A DNA stretch of 64,000 bases from Bacteroidales bacterium (GCA_015061005.1 SUXJ01000010.1:1-64000), one strand, 5' to 3'; positions 1 to 8,346 are shown, counted from the stretch's first letter. Made by a program: numbers and translations. The notes: generated by a model from the sequence alone, not told the origin.

Positions 1-63
1 GTAATTCTTTCAATGTCCTTATGCTTTCTTTTTACCCGGGACCGTTGTCCCCCGAAAGCGAGT

Positions 64-72
64 GCAAAGTTA
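64..72 (-). promoter_or_regulatory. Leftward Bacteroidota -7 box (TAACTTTGC on the minus strand)
   Basis: The plus strand reads GCAAAGTTA, the complement of the TAnnTTTGC consensus. The transcript would start near base 57 and run off the left edge. Its first bases can form a small GGGAC/GTCCC hairpin (about 35-50). The gene it serves is outside the window. Confidence 0.6.
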
Positions 73-277
73 CGCCGACTTTTTCATTTACGCAAATTTT
101 TTTACTGCCACTTTTTTATATGTTGTACAATATATCCAACCCAACAACCCTTATATCAAAGACTTAAACCCAATTCATAATTTTTGAGTTTAACTTTTGT
201 TAACACCATATAAACCCACGCTATATGCCGAACATAATATAATCCACAAGCCACTTGACAATTTTTTCACGACTTTG

Positions 278-310
278 TTTGCTTTATTATATAATTATGT
301 GTAAGTTTGC
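278..310 (+). promoter_or_regulatory. lysC promoter (TTTG -33, TAAGTTTGC -7)
   Basis: TTTG at 278-281 is followed by a 20-bp spacer and TAAGTTTGC at 302-310, a full match to the Bacteroidota primary sigma promoter. Transcription would start near 316, leaving a leader of about 30 nt before the lysC ATG. Confidence 0.75.
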
Positions 311-346
311 AGTGTAATTAACTGAAAGTTCTCTTTTTTGACATAA

Positions 347-1687
347 ATGAAAGTACTCAAATTTGGAGGCACATCGGTAGGCACTCCGGAAAGTTTGCAG
401 TATGTACAAGCTATAGTAAACAGCCAAACGGAGCCGTGCATTGTGGTGGTTTCCGCACTTGGCGGATTAACAGATAAATTGATAGCGACGGCTGAAGCCG
501 CTGCAGTGGGTGACGCATCATATGAGGAACGACATCAGGAGATATATGATCGACACAAAAAAGTATGCTCATCCGTTACACCCAAAAGCCGTCTGAGTAG
601 CGTTTGGAATAAGGTTTCATTTTTGCTTGACGAATTAAGTGCGGTTTTCAAGGCGATATACTTACTTCGTGAACTTACTGAGCATAGCAAAGATTTAGTG
701 GTTAGTTATGGCGAGCGCATGTCAAGCATAATTGTAACTTCGATGTTTGACAATGCGAGCCTGGCCAATTCCTTAGAATTCATACGTACGCACAAGCACT
801 TTGGGAAGAACGTGCTGGACCAAGATGCGTCAACCAAACTCATCAAAGAAACGTTTAACAAATTACGCAACACACGAATAACCATCGTCCCCGGATTCAT
901 TTCACGCGACCAAAGCGAGCGAATAACTAATCTTGGAAGGGGGGGTAGCGATTACACTGCCGCAATTCTTGCTGCAGAACTAAACGCCGATGTTTTAGAG
1001 ATTTGGACTGATGTTGACGGCTTCATGAGCGCTGACCCGAGAATTGTCGACAATGCTCGCATTATTGACCGTCTAAGTTTTGTGGAAGCTATGGAATTGT
1101 GTAATTTCGGGGCAAAAGTTGTTTATCCGCCCACTATTTACCCGGTATTTCACAAAAACATACCTATCATTATTAAAAACACTTTCAATCCTAAAGCGGA
1201 AGGGACGCGAATATGCGACGGAGAAATCCTTACAACAGACATACTCGGAGTAAGCGCTATTTCCGATACTCATTTAATAACATTAAAAAATGCCAAAAAC
1301 GGGCTTTATGAGCGAATGATTAATCGTTTGGCCGGACAAGGCATTGAAACTCTAATGCCCGACGGAAGAAAATGCTGCGGAGTTAGAGGCTCTGACGTTA
1401 AACGAGCAGAAGAATTACTTCGCGATGAATTTGCACAAGAACTTATTCATAACACGATAGAACACATTGCCATTTCAGAGAAGTTGTCCACTGTTGCACT
1501 CGTGTGTCGCGGAAACCAACTCGGAGTTGATACCACTTCGGAACTACTCAGCGCATTAAATAGTCATGGAATTCCGGTAGTCCATGCACCTCAACAAGCA
1601 TCGCCATGCACCGTTGCATGCATGGTCAATGCCAATAATCTATCAGAAGCTATTCAAGTTATTCACTCGACATTTATTCATAATTAA
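347..1687 (+). CDS. lysC: Aspartate kinase, monofunctional
   Basis: Phosphorylates aspartate to 4-phosphoaspartate, the first step toward lysine, diaminopimelate, threonine and methionine. The 446-residue protein opens with KFGGTS (residues 5-10), the kinase N-terminal motif. SYGER (120-124), GRGGSD (197-202) and TDVDG (221-225) complete the nucleotide- and aspartate-binding set. The C-terminal part after about residue 290 is the size of a paired ACT regulatory region, so feedback control by an end-product amino acid is likely. No homoserine dehydrogenase is fused, unlike ThrA. It has its own promoter at 278-310 and is followed after 4 bp by sppA. Which isozyme class it belongs to cannot be told from sequence alone. 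Confidence 0.93.
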   Translation: MKVLKFGGTSVGTPESLQYVQAIVNSQTEPCIVVVSALGGLTDKLIATAEAAAVGDASYEERHQEIYDRHKKVCSSVTPKSRLSSVWNKVSFLLDELSAVFKAIYLLRELTEHSKDLVVSYGERMSSIIVTSMFDNASLANSLEFIRTHKHFGKNVLDQDASTKLIKETFNKLRNTRITIVPGFISRDQSERITNLGRGGSDYTAAILAAELNADVLEIWTDVDGFMSADPRIVDNARIIDRLSFVEAMELCNFGAKVVYPPTIYPVFHKNIPIIIKNTFNPKAEGTRICDGEILTTDILGVSAISDTHLITLKNAKNGLYERMINRLAGQGIETLMPDGRKCCGVRGSDVKRAEELLRDEFAQELIHNTIEHIAISEKLSTVALVCRGNQLGVDTTSELLSALNSHGIPVVHAPQQASPCTVACMVNANNLSEAIQVIHSTFIHN

Positions 1688-1691
1688 AAAC

Positions 1692-3491
1692 ATGATAAAA
1701 AAATTTTTCCTCTCATTTCTTGGTTCAATGGCAGCCATATGGTTGTCCGGCCTTCTTTTCTTGTTTATAATTATCTTTGCCATTATTGCATTTATAGGCG
1801 GAATAGGAAGCGGACTGAACGACATTGCAGCTGCAAAAGTAGAAGATAATTCCGTCTTGGTTATAAATCTGGAAGGAACAATCAATGAACGAAAAGCCAC
1901 TCCCGAGTTATCAGCCGTAATCGCCGGACAAAGCACTCAAGGTTTAAATCTGAATCAAACTATTTCATGTATTTATAGAGCAGCCCACGACTCAAGAATT
2001 TCCGGCATATACCTGAAATGTAATGGCTCTTTAGGTGGCTCTGCGTCACTCTATGAGATTGAAGAAGCGCTGCACTTTTTCAAGTCTCGTCCAAGTAAAT
2101 GGGTGCTGGCCTACGGCGACAACTACCTTCAAACCGACTACATAATTGCCAGCAGCGCCGATGAAATTTGGCTTAACCCTATTGGGACTGTTGACATCCA
2201 TGGATTAAGTGCAACAACAATTTTCTATACCGGTCTATTAGAAAAATTGGGCGTGAAGATGCAGATTATGCGCGTTGGCACATTCAAAAGTGCGATTGAG
2301 CCCTACACTCTTAAAGAAATGAGCCCGGCAAGTAAACTACAACAAGAATCATACATGGGTTCCATCTGGGATGACGCCAAAAACAAAATAGCAACAAATC
2401 GCCAACTAAACGCAGACGATATTGATCGCATTGCCGATATGATTACCATAACCATGCCAGCAGACAGTATGAAAAATATGGGATTGGTAAGTAATATTGG
2501 TTATCGCCATGAAGCAGAATCACACATCGCCGAGCTAACAAAAAAATCCAAATTCAGTGAAGTTAATCTCTTATCAACCACACAATACTCAACAACTTTC
2601 AACGCCGAAGATTTTTCATATCTTCCCGAAGTGGAAAACGGCAAGAAAACCATTGCGGTATTATACGCAACAGGCGAAATTGTTGATAACGGCAGCGAAG
2701 GCATTGTCGGCTCTCAAATGGTTGAAGAAATCAACAATTTAGCAGAAGACTCATCGAATCTTGCCGGACTCATTCTTCGCGTAAATTCACCCGGAGGCAG
2801 CGCGTTTGCATCGGAACAAATTTGGGAGGCACTTGAACAATTCAAAAAAGAAACAGGACTGCCGTTCTACGTATCTATGGGGGATGTTGCAGCATCCGGA
2901 GGATACTACATTAGCTGCGGCGCTGACGTCATATATGCCGAGCCCTCTACTATTACCGGCTCAATTGGCATTTTCGGTATGATTCCGGAAATTCAAGGAC
3001 TGCTCAACAATCATCTTGGTATCACAACATCTACCGTCACCACCAATCGCAATGGCAATTTCCCAAGCATCACCAGCCCGATGACTGAGGAACAAAAACA
3101 AAAAATGCAAGCTTACATTGAGCGCGGATATGACCTCTTCACCAAACGATGTGCAGCCGGTCGCCATACAACTCAAGACTCCATAAAAATGATTGCCGAG
3201 GGTCGCGTATGGTCCGGTAGCCAAGCTCTTGCCAATGGTCTTGTTGATCGCATGGGCTCATTGCGTGAGGCCATCTACGGCATGGCCGCAGATCATCAAC
3301 TGACCGAATATAACGTTAAATTTTACCCGATAATCGAGCCGTCTGTAATCGACATTATGCTTGAAATGAGCGAAATGGACATAACAGATGCTCCCATAGA
3401 GCAAACAGCTGATGCCCTCCTGAAACGTATTGAAGAATTTAAAGATTCACCCAAAATTCAGTGTCGAATGGAAGACATAATAATCCAATAA
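1692..3491 (+). CDS. sppA: Signal peptide peptidase SppA, 67K type
   Basis: Membrane-bound serine protease that cleaves remnant signal peptides. The 599-residue form starts at the ATG just after lysC; an in-frame upstream ATG at 1584 lies inside lysC and is unlikely to be used. A membrane anchor spans residues about 10-38. The protein has the duplicated ClpP-like fold of the long type: the general-base lysine is K199 (GTFKS) and the nucleophile is S370 in NSPGGS, followed by the GDVAASGGYY segment. Length and Lys/Ser arrangement match E. coli SppA. The gene sits directly between lysC and lpxK and is probably cotranscribed with both. Confidence 0.93.
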   Translation: MIKKFFLSFLGSMAAIWLSGLLFLFIIIFAIIAFIGGIGSGLNDIAAAKVEDNSVLVINLEGTINERKATPELSAVIAGQSTQGLNLNQTISCIYRAAHDSRISGIYLKCNGSLGGSASLYEIEEALHFFKSRPSKWVLAYGDNYLQTDYIIASSADEIWLNPIGTVDIHGLSATTIFYTGLLEKLGVKMQIMRVGTFKSAIEPYTLKEMSPASKLQQESYMGSIWDDAKNKIATNRQLNADDIDRIADMITITMPADSMKNMGLVSNIGYRHEAESHIAELTKKSKFSEVNLLSTTQYSTTFNAEDFSYLPEVENGKKTIAVLYATGEIVDNGSEGIVGSQMVEEINNLAEDSSNLAGLILRVNSPGGSAFASEQIWEALEQFKKETGLPFYVSMGDVAASGGYYISCGADVIYAEPSTITGSIGIFGMIPEIQGLLNNHLGITTSTVTTNRNGNFPSITSPMTEEQKQKMQAYIERGYDLFTKRCAAGRHTTQDSIKMIAEGRVWSGSQALANGLVDRMGSLREAIYGMAADHQLTEYNVKFYPIIEPSVIDIMLEMSEMDITDAPIEQTADALLKRIEEFKDSPKIQCRMEDIIIQ

Positions 3492-3505
3492 TCGCTTATC
3501 CTCCA

Positions 3506-4636
3506 ATGGCAAAAAAATCCACAACGCATACACTCATCAGAACCCTACTGCTCAAGCCTCTATCATATGGCTATGGGCTCATCACATTTTTGAGAAACAA
3601 AATGTTCGATTATGGTGTTCTTGAGCAACGCACATTTGACATCCCGGTGGTGGTTGTAGGCAATATTGCTGTTGGCGGAACAGGAAAGACTCCTCACACT
3701 GAATATCTGATAGAACTTTTACTCTCTCGTTATCATATCGGCGTTTTATCTCGAGGCTACAATAGACGCACCAAGGGATTCCGTTTAGCCACTCCGGAAT
3801 CCAACGCAACCGAAATTGGAGATGAACCGTATCAAATATACCGTAAATTTGGCTCAAAAGGCGTAACAGTGGCAGTGTGCGAGGATCGATGTTACGGCAT
3901 TGACAAACTACGCGAAATCGATCCGTCAATCTCTCTGATTTTGCTTGATGATGCATTTCAACATCGTTATGTAAAACCAACAGTCTCAATCGTCTTGACC
4001 GAATATTCTCGCCCCGTATTCAACGACTCAATGCTCCCCGCAGGGCATCTCAGAGAAAGCATCAGCGCCTTACACCGGGCGGACATAGTCATTGTCACCA
4101 AGTGTCCGGACCCCATGAAACAACTCGAATATCGATTATTCGACAAAAATTTGGAACTATACCCTTACCAACAACTTTACTTCAGCAAATACACCTACGG
4201 CGACCTAACACCGCTCTACCCCGACCTTACAACATCAAAACCTGACCTGACCAAGATGACCGAAGACGACACCATTGTGGTTTTGGCAGGAATTGCACAC
4301 CCCAGACCTTTCATTAAGGAGATACGGAAAAGTAAAGCAAAGGTCAAAGGACTGATATTCAACGATCACCACAATTTCACAAAAAAAGACATAGCCGACT
4401 TAATACAAAAAATCAAAACCTCCTCAAATCCTGCGAAAGCCATTGTGGTAACAACTGAAAAAGACGCGATGCGACTTCTGAATTTACCCGGACTACCCAA
4501 GAGTCTGAAGAGACGCATTTACTACATACCCATAAAGGTTAAACTAATCCCCAATTTAGCATCGACAAATCAAGCTGCATCACGCGAGTTTGCTGACTCC
4601 TTGATAAAATCACTCACACAAGGGCAACAACAATAA
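3506..4636 (+). CDS. lpxK: Tetraacyldisaccharide 4'-kinase LpxK
   Basis: Adds the 4'-phosphate to the lipid A disaccharide at the inner face of the inner membrane. The 376-residue protein has a hydrophobic N-terminal helix and the LpxK P-loop GGTGKT (residues 57-62). The family segment DDAFQHR is also present (DDGFQHR in many homologues). The ATG chosen lies 14 bp after the sppA stop; an in-frame ATG 45 bp upstream would overlap sppA. Many Bacteroidota keep lipid A mono-phosphorylated through a later phosphatase, so the presence of LpxK does not settle the final lipid A form. Confidence 0.93.
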   Translation: MAKKSTTHTLIRTLLLKPLSYGYGLITFLRNKMFDYGVLEQRTFDIPVVVVGNIAVGGTGKTPHTEYLIELLLSRYHIGVLSRGYNRRTKGFRLATPESNATEIGDEPYQIYRKFGSKGVTVAVCEDRCYGIDKLREIDPSISLILLDDAFQHRYVKPTVSIVLTEYSRPVFNDSMLPAGHLRESISALHRADIVIVTKCPDPMKQLEYRLFDKNLELYPYQQLYFSKYTYGDLTPLYPDLTTSKPDLTKMTEDDTIVVLAGIAHPRPFIKEIRKSKAKVKGLIFNDHHNFTKKDIADLIQKIKTSSNPAKAIVVTTEKDAMRLLNLPGLPKSLKRRIYYIPIKVKLIPNLASTNQAASREFADSLIKSLTQGQQQ

Positions 4637-4707
4637 GAGCCCCTGAGACGTTATTCATACAAACAATTACCTCATTATATAACAGCAATTTAACAAGCCA
4701 AATCAAT

Positions 4708-5523
4708 ATGTTGGAAAAAATCAAACAAACCGCCGACTTTCTGCGCGAGCGTATTAACGGAGAACTCCCCAAACTCGGCATAATCATGGGCACCGGATTA
4801 GGTGCACTCAGCGACTTGATTGACAACAAGCAAATCATTCCATATTCTGAAATCCCCAATTTCCCTATTTCTACAGTTGAGGGTCACTCCGGGAACCTCA
4901 TAATCGGCAATCTTGCCGGCAAACGCGTTCTCGGTATGCAAGGGCGCTTCCATTACTATGAAGGCTACGACATGAAACAAGTAACCTTCCCCGTGCGAGT
5001 AATGAAAGCACTGGGCATTGACACCCTCTTCGTTAGTAACGCAGCCGGAGGAATGAACAAAAACTTTCAAGTTGGCGATGTAATGATCATCACCGACCAT
5101 ATTAATTTCTTCCCCGAAAATCCGCTGCGCGGCAAAAACCATAATGAGCTCGGCACTCGTTTCCCCGCAATGACTGAGGCCTACAACAAAAAACTCATTC
5201 AGCTTGCCGACTCCATTGCGGCAGAAAAGGGCATTCGATTGGTTCATGGAGTTTACATCGGCGTCACCGGCCCAACGTTTGAAACTCCGGCAGAATATGA
5301 AGCATTCCGCATCATGGGTGCTGACGCCGTTGGAATGTCTACAGTCCCTGAAGTGATCGTTGCAAACCACGCCGGCATGACCGTCTTTGGCATCAGCGTC
5401 ATCACCGACCTTGGCGGCAAAGAAATCACCGATGTGCCAACTCATGAAGAAGTTCAAAAGGCAGCACTCACTGCGCAGCCAACTGTACTCTCACTCGTTC
5501 ATGAAATGGTGGCTCGCTGCTAA
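4708..5523 (+). CDS. Purine nucleoside phosphorylase, trimeric class
   Basis: Phosphorolysis of purine nucleosides to free base and (deoxy)ribose-1-phosphate. The 271-residue protein has the trimeric PNP set: MGTGLG (27-32) for phosphate, GHSG (59-62), QGRFHYYEG (about 78-86), a TGPTFET segment, and GMSTVPE for the ribose. The purine-contacting site reads VITDLGG, with Asp where human PNP has Asn243. In the related MTA phosphorylases Asp here goes with 6-aminopurines, so base preference may differ from the 6-oxopurine-specific enzymes. The stop codon overlaps the thiL start by one base (TAATG), so the two are translationally coupled. Confidence 0.9.
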   Translation: MLEKIKQTADFLRERINGELPKLGIIMGTGLGALSDLIDNKQIIPYSEIPNFPISTVEGHSGNLIIGNLAGKRVLGMQGRFHYYEGYDMKQVTFPVRVMKALGIDTLFVSNAAGGMNKNFQVGDVMIITDHINFFPENPLRGKNHNELGTRFPAMTEAYNKKLIQLADSIAAEKGIRLVHGVYIGVTGPTFETPAEYEAFRIMGADAVGMSTVPEVIVANHAGMTVFGISVITDLGGKEITDVPTHEEVQKAALTAQPTVLSLVHEMVARC

Positions 5524-6545
5524 TGGAAACTGAAATTTCTTCACTCGGCGAATTCGGACTAATCAACCGCCTCACCGAAAATCTGCCAAAACTTAACGAC
5601 TCGACGCTCACTGCCGTTGGCGACGATGCTGCTGTAATGTCCTATGGCAACAACAGAGAAGTACTCGTCAGCACCGATATGCTGCTCGAAGGCGTTCACT
5701 TTGACCTCACATACGTACCGCTCAAACACCTGGGCTACAAAGCTGCAGTTGTTAACTTCAGCGACATTTACGCCATGAACGGCACACCGAGGCAACTTGT
5801 TGTCGGCTTAGGCATCAGCAAACGATTCACGGTTGAACACCTTGAAGCCCTATATGCCGGTTTGCGATTGGCTTGCGAAGTCTATGGTGTGGACCTCGTT
5901 GGCGGCGATACTACCTCTTCACGCTCTGGTTTGGTCATCGCTGCTACTGTGATTGGCGATGCCGAAAAAGGCACCGTAGTACATCGCAGCGGAGCTAAAC
6001 CCACCGACCTGATTTGCGTCAGCGGAGACCTCGGAGCCGCCTATATGGGCCTACAAGTCTTGGAGCGTGAAAAAGCCGCATCTGCCGGAGAAAAAGACTT
6101 CACGCCCGACTTTGCCGGCAAAGAATACTTGGTTGAACGCCAATTGAAACCCGAAGCACGAAAAGACATCATAGCCGCGCTACGCGAAGCCGGCATTCTG
6201 CCCACATCAATGATTGACGTTAGCGATGGATTATCCTCAGAACTCATCCACCTCTGCAAAGCGTCAAACACCGGATGCCGAGTCTACGAAGACCGCATTC
6301 CTATCGACTACCAAACCGCTGTAATGGCTGAAGAACTGAATATGAATCTCGTAACGGCAGCTATGAACGGCGGCGAAGACTATGAACTGCTATTCACCGT
6401 GCCCCTCACCGCCCATGAGGCAGTGTCAAAACTCAAAGGTGTGCGCGTCATAGGCCACATGAGCCCCACCGAACAAGGCTACGCCCTCATTGGTCGAAAC
6501 GGCGAAGAAATTCCCCTCAAAGCGCAAGGCTTCACCCACATCTAA
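5523..6545 (+). CDS. thiL: Thiamine-monophosphate kinase
   Basis: ATP-dependent phosphorylation of thiamine monophosphate to thiamine pyrophosphate, the last step of TPP synthesis. The 340-residue protein carries the AIRS/ThiL motifs in order: VGDDAAV near the N-terminus, STDMLLEGVHF, GGDTTSS, VSGDLGAA, IDVSDGLSSEL and NGGEDYELLF. These aspartates and glycines bind Mg-ATP and the substrate. The start overlaps the PNP stop. A strong hairpin terminator follows within 30 bp, so this closes the transcription unit. No TPP riboswitch is visible upstream. KorB in this window is one TPP-dependent consumer. Confidence 0.93.
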   Translation: METEISSLGEFGLINRLTENLPKLNDSTLTAVGDDAAVMSYGNNREVLVSTDMLLEGVHFDLTYVPLKHLGYKAAVVNFSDIYAMNGTPRQLVVGLGISKRFTVEHLEALYAGLRLACEVYGVDLVGGDTTSSRSGLVIAATVIGDAEKGTVVHRSGAKPTDLICVSGDLGAAYMGLQVLEREKAASAGEKDFTPDFAGKEYLVERQLKPEARKDIIAALREAGILPTSMIDVSDGLSSELIHLCKASNTGCRVYEDRIPIDYQTAVMAEELNMNLVTAAMNGGEDYELLFTVPLTAHEAVSKLKGVRVIGHMSPTEQGYALIGRNGEEIPLKAQGFTHI

Positions 6546-6571
6546 AACACGTCGAACTCACTCTCTTAATC

Positions 6572-6617
6572 AGCCGGCAGAATTTCATTTTTCTGCCGGC
6601 TAAAATTTTAATTATTT
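6572..6617 (+). terminator. Terminator after thiL
   Basis: AGCCGGCAGAA (6572-6582) pairs with TTCTGCCGGCT (6591-6601), an 11-bp perfect stem with an 8-nt loop, followed by a T-rich tail. A close relative of this hairpin occurs at 8515-8548. Confidence 0.8.
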
Positions 6618-6630
6618 TACCACCCTTTTT

Positions 6631-6673
6631 CGAAAATCTACGCTTTTACCCTCCGAACCCTTCGTAACTTTGC
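6631..6673 (+). promoter_or_regulatory. Promoter with 25-bp upstream block shared with 44429-44471
   Basis: TAACTTTGC (6665-6673) is a canonical -7 box. The upstream block starts CGAAAATCTACGCTTTT at 6631 and runs to 6655. It recurs at 44429-44453 with one mismatch, at the same 9-bp distance from a TACCTTTGC box. No TTTG -33 is present at the usual spacing. Confidence 0.6.
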
Positions 6674-6679
6674 AACATC

Positions 6680-6850
6680 CAAATGTCAAGAGTGAGTACA
6701 TTGAAATGTTGGAACAAGAGGGTGAATGATCCGTCCCGGTCATTCCAAACACGCCGCCGGGTAGGCCGCGGTCGGCAAAAACTCAAGGGGGACTCCGTCA
6801 GTGCAAGCCTGGGAAACTCGCACCGACCGAGTCCCCCTTTTGTTTGTTTT
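6680..6850 (+). ncRNA. Candidate small RNA A
   Basis: A transcript starting about 7 nt after the -7 box would be roughly 165 nt and highly structured. It contains a GAATGA/TCATTC hairpin (about 6723-6747), a GC-rich GCCG/CGGC hairpin (about 6755-6780), and a long interrupted terminator stem (6787-6837). I tested it by eye for SRP RNA, tmRNA and RNase P hallmarks and found none. Family unknown; 6S-like or order-specific RNAs are possibilities not proven here. Confidence 0.5.
6787..6850 (+). terminator. Strong terminator of candidate RNA A
   Basis: GGGGGACTC (6787-6795) pairs perfectly with GAGTCCCCC (6829-6837). Inner pairs GTC/GAC and GTGC/GCAC extend the stem to 16 bp with single-base mismatches. 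The tail is TTTTGTTTGTTTT. Confidence 0.85.
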
Positions 6851-6884
6851 CACCTTTCAGTTTTCACTTTTCACATTTTTTCAC

Positions 6885-6893
6885 TAACTTTGC
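6885..6893 (+). promoter_or_regulatory. Promoter of candidate RNA B (TAACTTTGC)
   Basis: Canonical -7 box preceded by T-rich sequence without a clean TTTG at 19-21 bp. It would start transcription near 6900 and covers either a free RNA ending at about 7202 or the leader of the gene at 7246. Confidence 0.55.
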
Positions 6894-6899
6894 AGCGCA

Positions 6900-7202
6900 G
6901 ACCGCACTGCAAAAGCCCGGTCATGGGCAAAGCGGGCGGGTCGGCAGACATAATGATTAGAAAGCGTTTACTCAACGCTCTTTCTTGACACTCGGAAATC
7001 TGGTAAATTTCACAATCAATGTCAGGATAGATGCAGCGGTAGATGCCTTTGTGGATATGTATAAATATTGATTAACGCGATAGCGCTAATCCGTATTTCG
7101 TATTCAGCGTGGGCTTCTGCGTTGCTCGTTCAACATTGATGGGCATACCAGAGCCTCCGAGTGTGGGACGAGTAACAAGTACAGACTCTCACGCTTTTTT
7201 TT
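6900..7202 (+). ncRNA. Candidate structured RNA B or attenuator leader
   Basis: About 300 nt lie between a good promoter and a good terminator. Visible hairpins: GCCC/GGGC near 6916-6930; AGAAAGCGTT with AACGCT/TTCT at 6959-6985; GATTA/TAATC around a GCG/CGC core near 7070-7092; and the 3' domain, where 7121-7131 pairs with 7166-7176 inside the AGCGTG/CACGCT closing stem. The 3' end lies only 44 bp before the BspA-like gene, so a regulatory leader is as plausible as a stand-alone RNA. I could not assign it to a known family. Confidence 0.45.
7106..7202 (+). terminator. Terminator of RNA B, upstream of the BspA-like gene
   Basis: Outer stem AGCGTG (7106-7111) with CACGCT (7190-7195), inner 11-bp stem 7121-7131 with 7166-7176 (one G-U pair plus one further wobble), then a run of eight T (7195-7202). 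Confidence 0.65.
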
Positions 7203-7245
7203 ATCTCCCGCCTGAATCCGGAGCGTCTATAAGGCAAAACATTCA

Positions 7246-8346
7246 ATGCTTATGCATACCTTAAAACACATCATCACGGCAGCCCTGCTCCTATGCACTG
7301 CCACAGCCTTCGCCTATGACTTCGAAGTCAACGGCATCTATTACAACATCATCTCCGACTCCGAAGTCGAAGTAACATCCGGCGACAATAAATATGTTGG
7401 CGATATTGTTATTCCCGAACAAGTTACGCATGAAGGTATTACTTATAACGTTGTAGCAATACGTTTTTACGCATTTGATGTGTGCAAAAAGCTAACATCG
7501 ATTACTCTACCCGAAAGCATTACGGAGATTGGAGATGGTGCTTTTGGGTCTTGCTATGAGCTGACTTCAATAAATATACCTGAAAACGTTTCGAGAATTG
7601 GGGGAGGCGCCTTTGGTTATTGCATGAAGTTAACATCGGTAACAATGCCTGCCAATATAAGTTATATCGGTGGAGGTGCGTTCGATAGAACTCCATTTTA
7701 TGAGAATCTCCCTGATGGAATCGTCTATTTCAACAAGGTTCTTTACTCTTATAAGGGAGAAATGCCGGAAAACACCTCAATTTCTATCAAAGACGGTACG
7801 GTCAGCATTAGCCCTAACGCTTTCCGCTATTGCAGCAATCTGATTGCAGTTAACATACCAAATACAGTTAAAACAATCGGAAAAGAGGCATTTTGTGGTT
7901 GCACCGGATTGAAATCGGTTGAAATACCTAATGGTGTAACCATTATAGAACAAGAAGTTTTTGGGAGTTGCAGCAGCTTGAAAACAATCACTATTCCTGA
8001 AAGCGTCACTTCTCTTAAGGGGTACGCAATGATAAATTGCTCAGCATTAGAACACATCTATAATCATGCAAAAACTCCTGCGTATTGCTCCGAAGGTGTC
8101 TTTGAAAATGTTCCGGCCGAAACCTGCGTACTACACGTGCCGGCAGGTCATATTGAGGCGTATCAAGCGGCTGACGGTTGGAAGGACTTCGCAAACATCG
8201 TGGGCGACCAAGCCGGCATCGAAGACATTACAACCGCCGACGCCCCGGCGGAATACTTCGACATGCGCGGCATGAAAGTCACCGACCCCACCAACGGCAT
8301 CTTCATCAAAAAGCAGGGCAACACCACAGAGAAAGTATTGCTATAA
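7246..8346 (+). CDS. Secreted BspA-like leucine-rich repeat protein
   Basis: Surface or secreted protein, function unknown; BspA relatives bind host proteins or other bacteria. Residues 1-23 form a signal peptide ending AFA. Six LRR_5-type repeats of about 23 residues follow (pattern LTSITLPESITEIGDGAF), interrupted by a non-repeat insert (about residues 150-185). The last 30 residues have the Bacteroidales tail pattern YFDMRGMKV then GIFIKKQG then KVLL, like the C-terminal domains of type IX-sorted or surface proteins. An ATG two codons downstream is an alternative start. The terminator of RNA B lies 44 bp upstream and no other promoter is obvious, so expression may depend on readthrough of that leader. 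Confidence 0.85.
   Translation: MLMHTLKHIITAALLLCTATAFAYDFEVNGIYYNIISDSEVEVTSGDNKYVGDIVIPEQVTHEGITYNVVAIRFYAFDVCKKLTSITLPESITEIGDGAFGSCYELTSINIPENVSRIGGGAFGYCMKLTSVTMPANISYIGGGAFDRTPFYENLPDGIVYFNKVLYSYKGEMPENTSISIKDGTVSISPNAFRYCSNLIAVNIPNTVKTIGKEAFCGCTGLKSVEIPNGVTIIEQEVFGSCSSLKTITIPESVTSLKGYAMINCSALEHIYNHAKTPAYCSEGVFENVPAETCVLHVPAGHIEAYQAADGWKDFANIVGDQAGIEDITTADAPAEYFDMRGMKVTDPTNGIFIKKQGNTTEKVLL

Larger units (their letters stand above)
1..346. other. Intergenic region with two divergent promoters
   Basis: No open frame here looks like a gene. The stretch holds a leftward promoter (-7 box at 64-72) for a gene beyond the left edge and the rightward lysC promoter at 278-310. The 200 bases between them are AT-rich and show no convincing hairpin. 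Confidence 0.6.
6546..7245. other. 700-bp gene-free region with two structured RNA units
   Basis: After the thiL terminator this region has two complete promoter-to-terminator units in tandem (6631-6850 and 6885-7202). A 101-codon frame through it (from 6683) crosses a strong terminator hairpin and resembles no protein, so I read the region as non-coding. Confidence 0.65.

Noticed and set aside
1584..1691. Upstream start for sppA inside lysC
   Set aside because: Would put 36 polar residues before the membrane anchor and overlap lysC by 104 bp; the ATG at 1692 gives the normal SppA start.
4798..5457. 219-codon minus-strand frame
   Set aside because: Lies wholly inside the PNP gene on the opposite strand; composition is that of an antisense shadow.
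6683..6988. 101-codon open frame across the RNA region
   Set aside because: It crosses a strong terminator and a promoter, has an Arg/Ser-rich noise-like product and no start context.
6680..7202. SRP RNA, tmRNA or RNase P RNA
   Set aside because: The GGAA/AGCAG helix of SRP RNA, the tRNA-like end of tmRNA and the GAGGAAAGTCC core of RNase P are absent.
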